From Clostridia bacterium (GTDB lineage: Bacteria > Bacillota > Clostridia > Christensenellales > Maliibacteriaceae), in NCBI GenBank assembly GCA_017935825.1, contig JAGBGW010000208.1, positions 1-10,187 of the forward strand: DNA of 10,187 nt, in the 5' to 3' direction. The notes below the pieces were generated by a model that was given only the letters and a program-made list of their open reading frames with translations, did not search any database and was not told the origin of the DNA. The position numbers were made by a program, and so were the translations under genes. Below are positions 5,123 through 10,187 of the stretch, one piece after another (position 1 is the first letter of the stretch; each line of letters begins with the position of its first letter).

Positions 5123-5422
5123 GCGGATATGCATCCGCTTACAATGAAGTTTTTCCTGCGGAAAAATGAAGTTTGCCCTGCGGGCAAATGAAGTACTGCG
5201 ATGCAGCATGAAGTTTGCGGCGCTGCCGCAAGATGAATATGGTTTGTAATATGCAAACAGACGATTGAAGATTCAATCGTCTATTCACGTTTATTCAGTA
5301 TATCAAATCGTTCCCGTAAGGGAACACTTCATGCAGGCTTTGCCTGCGCTTCACTGCGCCAGCAACTTCATTCGATCGAAAGATCGAACTTCATTTGTAC
5401 ATTGTTTTCAAACAATGTACAA
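5119..5422. repeat. Hairpin array 2, heptamer ATGAAGT switching to ACTTCAT
   Basis: About twelve small palindromes are strung together. The left half has heptamer ATGAAGT (5144-5150, 5166-5172, 5188-5194, 5208-5214) between hairpins TTTTCC-tgc-GGAAAA (5151-5165), TTGCCC-tgc-GGGCAA (5173-5187), CTGC-gat-GCAG (5196-5206) and TTGCGGC-gct-GCCGCAA (5215-5231). The centre has GTTTG/CAAAC (5242-5258) and a 10-bp stem with loop AGAT (5259-5282). The right half has the reverse-complement heptamer ACTTCAT (5326-5332, 5365-5371, 5388-5394; variant GCTTCAC 5348-5354) between GTTCCC-gtaa-GGGAAC (5310-5325), GCAGGC-ttt-GCCTGC (5333-5347), a weak unit (5355-5364), TCGATC-gaaa-GATCGA (5372-5387) and a 13-bp perfect stem (5395-5407 with 5410-5422). 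The last stem overlaps the 3' end of tmcAL. There is no CRISPR-like spacing and no coding sequence. Confidence 0.85.
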
Positions 5423-6583
5423 CCTTTTGGTATACCAGCTGCCGCAGGTGGGGTCGGAGAGAGTCATTGCCTGCAGGTCCATGGCTTTTTCATCCAGTGC
5501 GGCGCAGGACTTTGCAAAGTCGCTTAAGTGGTCGGTCTTGCCGTCGGTGAGGACGGGGCAGGCTGCGTTTTTGGCCAGCTTGGAGAGGATATCCTGTCTG
5601 CCGTTTTTCACTGCCAGCACACGAAGGTAGGGGAAGTGCTGTTTTGCCTCGTTTCGCAGTTCCTCCGTTACGCCAAGATAGCTGTGCCAGATGGCGCGGC
5701 GGATGCGGGCGTGGGTATAGTTTTTGCCGCTGACGGCAAGGATAATGCTCTGCAGATCGGCATATTTCCTTGCGGCGGCGTAGAGCACATCGCAAAGTGT
5801 TTGGGGCATGTCGGGGCAGGTCGAAAGCTGCTCTTTCGACGTCATGCGAAGGTGTGCCGCAAGGATATTGTCGTAGAATTTGGGGTCGCAGGCTTTTCCT
5901 TCCACCAGTTCTTCCGCCACAAAATGGGGCACGTCAAGGCAGGGGATGCAGTCACCTTCGTGCACTGCCTGCCGCACGATGGATGCGCTGATGTCCTCTG
6001 CATCGCGGCGGATGACGTAGGGGGTAAGGTTTGCACAAAGTCTCTCGTTTTCCAGCAGATACCGCACACCAAGTGAGTCGTTGGCGCTCTTTAAGATATT
6101 GCATGCCGTCTTCGCATCCAGCCCTTCGGGCGGGCAAATTTCCATCGCCCGCGTCAGCGCGGCAGGGTAGCCAAGACCGCTTTTCAATGCTTCCTGCATC
6201 GCGACGGAGAATTCTGCCGGTTCCCGTAACAGGTGCTTTGACAAAGCTTCCAATGCATGGACGTCAGGGTTCATGCTGCCGAAGCTGAAGGCGGAGAAAA
6301 TCCCCGATTCCTTCATCGCCATCACGCCGCCTCGGGCAAAGTCATCGGCGGAGGAAAGGGAGTAGATGGTGGGAAGGAGGATCACCGCATCGGCGCCTGC
6401 TTGGATCGCCCATCTTGCACGGGTGTGCACGTCCAAAATGGCAGGTTCGCCCCTTTGGACAAAGGCGCCCGACATGATGCAGACAAGCGTATCTGCGCCG
6501 CTTGCCTTCTTTGCCGATGCAATATGGCGAAAATGTCCCCCGTGCAGGGGATTATATTCGCAAATAATACCGATAATGCCCAT
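5408..6583 (-). CDS. tmcAL: tRNA(Met) cytidine acetate ligase
   Basis: TmcAL (YlbM in B. subtilis) activates acetate with ATP to acetyl-AMP and acetylates cytidine 34 of elongator tRNA-Met, giving ac4C at the wobble position. The protein has 391 residues (B. subtilis about 415). It begins MGIIGIICEYNPLHGGHFRH, which contains the nucleotidyltransferase HxGH-type motif (residues 14-17), followed by the family motif MSGAFVQRGEPAILD (about 37-51). Later come ADAVILLPTIYSLSSADDFA and FGSMNP. The ATG at 6583 matches the family N-terminus. The nearest purine-rich site, GGAAGGG, is about 15 bases upstream, which is rather far. The final codons and TGA lie inside a 13-bp palindrome of the neighbouring hairpin array. 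It is divergent from pta, whose product makes the acetyl-phosphate that AckA turns into acetate. Confidence 0.95.
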   Translation of the reverse strand: MGIIGIICEYNPLHGGHFRHIASAKKASGADTLVCIMSGAFVQRGEPAILDVHTRARWAIQAGADAVILLPTIYSLSSADDFARGGVMAMKESGIFSAFSFGSMNPDVHALEALSKHLLREPAEFSVAMQEALKSGLGYPAALTRAMEICPPEGLDAKTACNILKSANDSLGVRYLLENERLCANLTPYVIRRDAEDISASIVRQAVHEGDCIPCLDVPHFVAEELVEGKACDPKFYDNILAAHLRMTSKEQLSTCPDMPQTLCDVLYAAARKYADLQSIILAVSGKNYTHARIRRAIWHSYLGVTEELRNEAKQHFPYLRVLAVKNGRQDILSKLAKNAACPVLTDGKTDHLSDFAKSCAALDEKAMDLQAMTLSDPTCGSWYTKRLYIV

Positions 6584-6601
6584 AAATCAACGTTTTTGCC
6601 C

Positions 6602-6651
6602 TTCCAAAATTTGTTCAACTTTATTATAATAGAATTGATGCTTAAATGAAA
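6602..6651. promoter_or_regulatory. Overlapping divergent promoters of tmcAL and pta
   Basis: The 8-bp palindrome ATTATAAT (6623-6630) supplies TATAAT on both strands: 6625-6630 on the plus strand and 6628-6623 on the minus strand. The hexamers 17 bp upstream are weak in both directions (TTCCAA at 6602-6607; TTTCAT at 6651-6646 on the minus strand). Symmetric -10 elements driving both strands are known in bacteria. The -10 assignment is firm by sequence, but the -35 elements are poor. Confidence 0.5.
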
Positions 6652-6688
6652 GGCATAATCGGAATAGTTGAAAGGGGATCGAATACAT

Positions 6689-7678
6689 ATGGCATTGATC
6701 GATCGCATTAAAGAACAGGCAAAAACGCAGAAGACCCGCATTGTTTTCCCTGAGGGCAACGAGCCCCGCATCGTCCGCGGTGTAGACCGCGTTCAGGCAG
6801 AGGGCATTGCAGAGTGCATCATCCTTGGCGCAGAGGCAGACATCCGTGCACTGGCACCCGAAGCAAAGCTTGAGGGCGTCACCTTCATCGATCCCGCTAC
6901 CAGCGAGAAAACCGCTGAATATGCAGCAACTCTGTATGAGCTTCGCAAGGCAAAGGGCATGACCGAGGAAAAGGCTGCAGCTACCATGCTCAACACCATG
7001 TACTATGCAACCATGATGGTTCAGCTTGGTGATGCAGACGGTATGGTGGCAGGCGCAATCTGCTCCACCGCTGACACCCTTCGCCCCGCTCTTCAGATCA
7101 TCAAGACTGCGCCCGGCATCTCCACCGTATCCAGCTGCTTCCTGATGGAGACCAAGACCCCTCAGTACGGCGACAACGGTCTGCTTGTTTTCGCAGACTG
7201 CGCAGTCAACATCGCACCCAACGCAGATCAGCTTGCTGCAATCGCAATCTCTTCCGCAGAATCCGCTCGTGCACTTTGCGGTATGGAACCCCGTGTGGCA
7301 ATGCTTTCCTTCTCCACCAAGGGCTCTGCAAAGCATGAGGCAGTTGACAAGGTGGCAGAGGCAACCGCTAAGGTTCGCGAACTTGCACCCGAGCTTAACG
7401 TGGACGGCGAACTTCAGGCAGACGCAGCACTGGTCGAAGCAGTCGGTCAGCTCAAGAGCCCCGGCAGCCCCGTTGCAGGCCACGCAAACGTACTTGTATT
7501 CCCCAGCCTTGAAGCAGGCAACATCGGTTACAAGCTGGTTCAGCGTCTTGGCGGCGCAGAAGCTTACGGCCCCATCCTTCAGGGTCTCAAGAAGCCCGTC
7601 AACGACCTTTCCCGCGGCTGCAGCGTAGAGGATATCGTATCCGTTGCCGCTATCACCGCAGTTCAGGCTCAGAAATAA
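6689..7678 (+). CDS. pta: Phosphate acetyltransferase
   Basis: Pta interconverts acetyl-CoA plus phosphate and acetyl phosphate plus CoA. It is the first step of acetate formation and of ATP gain in fermentation. The 329-residue protein is the short catalytic form (PTA_PTB domain only). It shows IVFPEGNEPRI at the N-terminus, the segment GDADGMVAGAICSTADTLRP, PRVAMLSFSTKGSA, DGELQADAA and the C-terminal VFPSLEAGNIGYKLVQRLGG. I chose the ATG at 6689, with AAAGGGG at 6671-6677; the TTG at 6668 would precede that ribosome binding site. ackA follows in the usual order, but a 274-bp repeated element lies between them. No terminator is seen after pta. Codon use is strongly biased, as expected for a highly expressed gene. 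Confidence 0.97.
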   Translation: MALIDRIKEQAKTQKTRIVFPEGNEPRIVRGVDRVQAEGIAECIILGAEADIRALAPEAKLEGVTFIDPATSEKTAEYAATLYELRKAKGMTEEKAAATMLNTMYYATMMVQLGDADGMVAGAICSTADTLRPALQIIKTAPGISTVSSCFLMETKTPQYGDNGLLVFADCAVNIAPNADQLAAIAISSAESARALCGMEPRVAMLSFSTKGSAKHEAVDKVAEATAKVRELAPELNVDGELQADAALVEAVGQLKSPGSPVAGHANVLVFPSLEAGNIGYKLVQRLGGAEAYGPILQGLKKPVNDLSRGCSVEDIVSVAAITAVQAQK

Positions 7679-7952
7679 CCTGATGTGACACGAACCGATC
7701 CGCATTTGGACGGTTCTGTCCGGGTCTTTTGGCCTTATCAAAGTCACCCTAACGTCCAGTTAAGGCGACTATTCTGCAACCAAAATCCCTCGAACATCCC
7801 TCGTCCAAATGTGCTGCGCAGTTTATTCGGAGCAGATTTTTTCACAGACGAGGCGTTGTCCGAAGCCAATCCTGAGCGGATTGGCAAGGGCAAGAACGAA
7901 GTATGGGCGTAAATCCGCCCGAATAAACCGAATCGTTTTGTATCACATTAGG
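7679..7952 (+). repeat. 274-bp structured repeat element, copy 2 (candidate ncRNA)
   Basis: This copy is the same length as copy 1 and again starts on the base after a TAA, that of pta. The arms 7679-7699 and 7932-7952 pair with 17 Watson-Crick pairs, two G-U and two mismatches. Pairing extends outward over the stop codon (TAACCT with AGGTTA, 7676-7681 and 7950-7955). The core 7700-7839 differs from copy 1 at only two bases; the last third differs more. In the inner hairpin GCCAATCC (7865-7872) pairs perfectly with GGATTGGC (7878-7885), where copy 1 has a G-U at one of these pairs. The outer helix TTGTCC/GGGCAA keeps pairing through a U-G. The long GATTTGCG helix of copy 1 is reduced here to five pairs. 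The open frame from 7685 ends at 7912 and lacks a ribosome binding site. Confidence 0.85.
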
Positions 7953-7968
7953 TTAAGCCTATTATAAA
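7938..7968 (+). promoter_or_regulatory. Weak candidate promoter of ackA
   Basis: TATAAA (7963-7968) lies 19 bp after TTGTAT (7938-7943), the latter inside the right arm of the repeat element. The match is weak and the spacing long. It parallels yajC, where a much better promoter follows the other copy of the element. Read-through from pta is the alternative source of ackA transcript. Confidence 0.3.
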
Positions 7969-7998
7969 TCATCACAATTTTAAGGAGTCTTAGGTATC

Positions 7999-9198
7999 AT
8001 GAAAGTTCTTGTTATCAACGCAGGCAGCTCCTCTTTGAAGTATCAGCTGTTTGACATGGAAAACGAGGCAGTCCTTGCAAAGGGTATTGCAGAGCGTATC
8101 GGCATGGACGGTTCCAAGCTGACCCACAAACCCGCAAGCGGCGAGAAGTTCGTATTCGAGAAGGCAATGCCCACCCATGTTGAGGCAATTGACATGGTTC
8201 TGGAAGCTCTCGTCGATGCAAACTGCGGCGTGATCGCATCCATGGATGAGATCGGTGCAGTCGGTCACCGCGTACTGCACGCAGGTGAGAAGTACTCCAT
8301 GCCCACCGTCATCGATGCAAACGTCATCGAGGTCATCAAGGAATGCTTCCCCCTTGGCCCGCTTCACAACCCTGCAAACCTGATGGGTATCGAAGCTTGC
8401 ATGCAGGCAATGCCCGGCGTACCGCAGGTGGCAGTATTCGACACCGGTTTCCATCAGACCATGCCCCCCAAGGCATACATCTACGGTATCGACTACAAGT
8501 ATTATGAAGAAATGAAGATCCGTCGCTACGGCTTCCACGGCACCAGCCACCGCTTCGTATCTCTTCGTATGGCAGAGCTTCTTGGCAAGGATCCTTCCGA
8601 AGTCAAGATCGTTACCTGCCACCTGGGCAACGGTTCCTCCATCGCAGCAGTTGACGGCGGCAAGGTCGTTGACACCTCCATGGGTCTTACCCCTCTGGAA
8701 GGTCTGATGATGGGTACCAGAAGCGGCGACCTTGATCCCGCAGTGCTTCAGATGATCATGAACAAAGAGGGTTACACCATCGACGAGATGCTGAACATCT
8801 TGAACAAGAAGAGCGGTCTTGATGCAGTTTCCGGTATCTCCAGCGACATGCGCGACCTGGAGAACGCATCCAAACAGGGCAACGAGCGCGCTAAGCTTGC
8901 CCGTGACATCTTCGCATATCGCGTCATGAAGTACATCGCAGCATACGCAGGCGCTATGGGCGGCGTGGATGCAGTTGTATTCACCGGCGGTATCGGTGAG
9001 AACGACGGTCTGATCCGTTATGAGTCCGTACAGGGTCTTGCATTCATGGGCATCGAAGTCGATCCCGCTACCAACAAGCTTCGCGGTGAAGAAGTTTGCA
9101 TCAGCCCCGAAGGCGCAAAGGTCCAGGTTTGGATCGTGCCCACCAATGAAGAGCTGATGATCGCACGCGACACCGTAGAAATGACCACTGCAAAGTAA
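7999..9198 (+). CDS. ackA: Acetate kinase
   Basis: AckA converts acetyl phosphate and ADP to acetate and ATP in the cytoplasm, completing the Pta-AckA pathway. The 399-residue length is standard. Family signatures are in order: VLVINAGSSSLKYQLFD at the N-terminus, GHRVLHAGEKYS, LHNPANLMGIEA, VAVFDTGFHQTMP with the conserved Asp, RRYGFHGTSHRFVS with the active-site His, CHLGNGSSIAAVDGGKVVDT, GTRSGDLDP with the catalytic Arg, and FTGGIGEND. The ATG at 7999 has AAGGAG (7982-7987) upstream. No terminator follows before the promoter at 9207, so transcripts may run into yceD-rpmF. Confidence 0.98.
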   Translation: MKVLVINAGSSSLKYQLFDMENEAVLAKGIAERIGMDGSKLTHKPASGEKFVFEKAMPTHVEAIDMVLEALVDANCGVIASMDEIGAVGHRVLHAGEKYSMPTVIDANVIEVIKECFPLGPLHNPANLMGIEACMQAMPGVPQVAVFDTGFHQTMPPKAYIYGIDYKYYEEMKIRRYGFHGTSHRFVSLRMAELLGKDPSEVKIVTCHLGNGSSIAAVDGGKVVDTSMGLTPLEGLMMGTRSGDLDPAVLQMIMNKEGYTIDEMLNILNKKSGLDAVSGISSDMRDLENASKQGNERAKLARDIFAYRVMKYIAAYAGAMGGVDAVVFTGGIGENDGLIRYESVQGLAFMGIEVDPATNKLRGEEVCISPEGAKVQVWIVPTNEELMIARDTVEMTTAK

Positions 9199-9206
9199 GA
9201 AAAGCA

Positions 9207-9236
9207 TTGACAACTCTTGCGCGTTTTTGCTATAAT
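9207..9236 (+). promoter_or_regulatory. Strong promoter of yceD-rpmF
   Basis: -35 TTGACA (9207-9212) and -10 TATAAT (9231-9236) are both perfect consensus, 18 bp apart, with an extended -10 TGC (9228-9230). Transcription would start near 9243, about 23 bases before the yceD ATG. It starts nine bases after the ackA stop. Confidence 0.9.
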
Positions 9237-9265
9237 ATAACGCGTTGAGCCTTGAGGTGAAACAA

Positions 9266-9766
9266 ATGAGTATCGACGTATCCCTTGCATTGAAAAACGA
9301 AGGTGTGCAATACCCGTTCAGTGAAAAACTGGAACTGGGTGTGATCGAATGCATGTACGGCAACTTCGAAACCGAAGGCGCCACGGCAGTTTCGGGTACA
9401 CTGGTTGCAATGGAGGGGGAGATTTATCTGGAAGGCGAGATCGAGGTCGCACTTGTGCGTCTTTGCGATCGCTGTGCAGATGAATACAAGCGTTCCTACC
9501 ACCTTGAATTTAAGGAAACGTTCACCGGCAAGAAGGATGGCGACGAATCCGAGAACTATACTTTTGCGGACGGTCAGGTCGACCTTGTGCAGATGGTTGA
9601 GGATTATGTCGTGCTGCAGGTGCCGACGGCGAGCCTGTGCAGCGAAGATTGCAAAGGTCTTTGCCCGGTATGCGGCGTCAATTTAAATCGCGCCAGCTGC
9701 AACTGCGGCGCAAATGATCAATCCGGTCCCTTTGGCATGTTAGCAGGGCTGATGGATCGGGACTAA
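9266..9766 (+). CDS. yceD: YceD family (DUF177) protein
   Basis: This is the DUF177/YceD protein (YlbN in B. subtilis) that nearly always precedes rpmF. In E. coli and in plant plastids it has been linked to 23S rRNA processing; its exact activity in Firmicutes is not settled. The 166-residue protein has the beta-rich N-terminal half, the motif LCDRCADEY (Cys67, Cys70) and a C-terminal cysteine cluster CSEDCKGLCPVCGVNLNRAS followed by CNCG (Cys125, 129, 133, 136, 145, 147), which looks zinc-binding. I chose the ATG at 9266 with GAGGTGA five bases upstream; the TTG at 9245 lies upstream of that site and close to the predicted transcription start. rpmF starts 16 bases after its stop. Confidence 0.93.
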   Translation: MSIDVSLALKNEGVQYPFSEKLELGVIECMYGNFETEGATAVSGTLVAMEGEIYLEGEIEVALVRLCDRCADEYKRSYHLEFKETFTGKKDGDESENYTFADGQVDLVQMVEDYVVLQVPTASLCSEDCKGLCPVCGVNLNRASCNCGANDQSGPFGMLAGLMDRD

Positions 9767-9782
9767 TGAGGAGGACTTAAAC

Positions 9783-9974
9783 ATGGCTGTTCCTAAGAAA
9801 AAGGTGTCTCGCCGCCGTGGCCGTACTCGTCGCGCTGGCAACTTCGTACTTTCCCTTCCGGGTATCGTCGAGTGCCCCCAGTGCCACAAGATGAAGCTTG
9901 CTCACCGCGTATGCAAATCCTGCGGTTACTATGATGGCAAGCAGGTCGTTGCAGTCGAGGCAGACGCTGAATAA
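9783..9974 (+). CDS. rpmF: 50S ribosomal protein L32
   Basis: L32 is a small protein of the large ribosomal subunit. The 63-residue sequence begins MAVPKKKVSRRRGRTRRAGN, the universal basic N-terminus. It carries a four-cysteine zinc ribbon, CPQC (31, 34) and CKSC (44, 47), so it is the zinc-binding (C+) form. The ribosome binding site AGGAGG (9769-9774) is ideal. It is co-transcribed with yceD from the promoter at 9207 and followed by a terminator. Confidence 0.98.
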   Translation: MAVPKKKVSRRRGRTRRAGNFVLSLPGIVECPQCHKMKLAHRVCKSCGYYDGKQVVAVEADAE

Positions 9975-9998
9975 TCAGCGAACTGATTCAATAACAAG

Positions 9999-10030
9999 AA
10001 CCGTATCGGTGTAAATCGATACGGTTTTTG
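9999..10030 (+). terminator. Rho-independent terminator of yceD-rpmF
   Basis: AACCGTATCG (9999-10008) pairs perfectly with CGATACGGTT (10017-10026) around an 8-base loop, followed by TTTG and a further T-rich stretch. The uninterrupted 10-bp stem with T-run is a clear terminator 24 bases after the rpmF stop. Confidence 0.93.
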
Positions 10031-10077
10031 TTATTTTTGTTTGGAATTGTGAATGGGGGAAACGTTGGATAAAATCC

Positions 10078-10154
10078 GTAGGGATGCATCATACGAGGTG
10101 TCCGTGCTTGCCAAGCGATACAGTTTTCGGACGTCGCAGCAGCGACGTCCCTAC
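10078..10154. repeat. 77-bp GTAGGG...CCCTAC palindromic repeat
   Basis: GTAGGGA at 10078-10084 and TCCCTAC at 10148-10154 are inverted ends. The right part is a perfect 9-bp hairpin, GGACGTCGC-agca-GCGACGTCC (10129-10150). The left part makes a weaker stem, GGATGC with GGTGTCC allowing G-T pairs. Size and ends match the 76-bp element at 4917-4992, although the arm sequences differ. A separate hairpin GTTGGA-tgtacc-TCCAAC follows at 10158-10175. No gene is seen from 9975 to the end of the window. Confidence 0.6.
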
Positions 10155-10187
10155 TAGGTTGGATGTACCTCCAACGCTGCCGTAGTG

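Noticed and set aside
5144..5394. CRISPR array
   Set aside because: The constant unit is only 7 bp, the intervening segments are 11-17 bp and are themselves palindromes, the constant unit changes strand half-way, and no cas genes are near.
6587..7747. 386-codon minus-strand open frame opposite pta, starting in the repeat element like the one at 1053-1478
   Set aside because: Both share only the first residues, which come from the repeat; the rest is antisense to pta or tgt. The composition is unlike a real protein.
7990..9384. 464-codon minus-strand open frame opposite ackA
   Set aside because: It is antisense to an unmistakable acetate kinase and very rich in Cys and His. It is an artefact of strong codon bias in ackA.

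Overview
The window looks like chromosomal DNA of an endospore-forming member of the Clostridia. An Oscillospirales/Ruminococcaceae-type gut bacterium is my inference from codon use, gene content and the density of small palindromic repeats. Ten protein-coding genes are well supported: tgt, yajC, ylbJ, an unrecognised membrane protein, a LnuA-like nucleotidyltransferase, a small lipoprotein, tmcAL (ylbM), pta, ackA, yceD (ylbN) and rpmF, of which only the membrane protein has no family assignment (eleven counting it). One possible gene remnant is also present. ylbJ, ylbM, ylbN and rpmF are neighbours in Bacillus subtilis too, so part of an old Firmicutes gene neighbourhood survives here with pta-ackA placed inside it.

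Layout. Positions 1-296 hold the right half of a short CCCTAC-ended palindromic repeat, an array of small hairpins separated by a heptamer, and a good promoter for tgt. tgt (297-1409) is followed directly by a 274-bp repeated element (1410-1683), then a promoter and yajC, then a terminator shared with the convergent gene ylbJ. ylbJ (minus strand) has a near-perfect sporulation sigma-E promoter. A three-gene plus-strand cluster follows (membrane protein, nucleotidyltransferase, lipoprotein). Positions 4885-5407 have no intact gene. They hold a 76-bp GTAGGG...CCCTAC repeat, a possible gene remnant and a second, larger hairpin array. tmcAL (minus) and pta (plus) diverge from a shared promoter region. 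pta is followed directly by the second copy of the 274-bp element (7679-7952), then ackA, then a strong promoter driving yceD-rpmF, which ends in a clear terminator. The window closes with a 77-bp GTAGGG...CCCTAC repeat.

Function. Pta and AckA convert acetyl-CoA to acetate and ATP. TmcAL, transcribed divergently, uses acetate and ATP to make N4-acetylcytidine in elongator tRNA-Met, so the divergent pair may be linked through acetate. Tgt also modifies tRNA. YajC belongs to the Sec machinery, and YlbJ acts in sporulation.

The most interesting content is non-coding. The two 274-bp copies are exactly equal in length. Each begins on the base after a TAA stop codon. Their cores are nearly identical, but the 21-nt terminal arms differ at 10 positions, and at all 10 the opposite arm differs so that pairing is kept. 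An internal hairpin also shows a compensatory change and G-U wobbles consistent with a plus-strand RNA. The hairpin arrays follow a similar rule, with constant heptamers and freely varying but perfectly palindromic units. In the larger array the heptamer switches from ATGAAGT to its reverse complement ACTTCAT near the middle.
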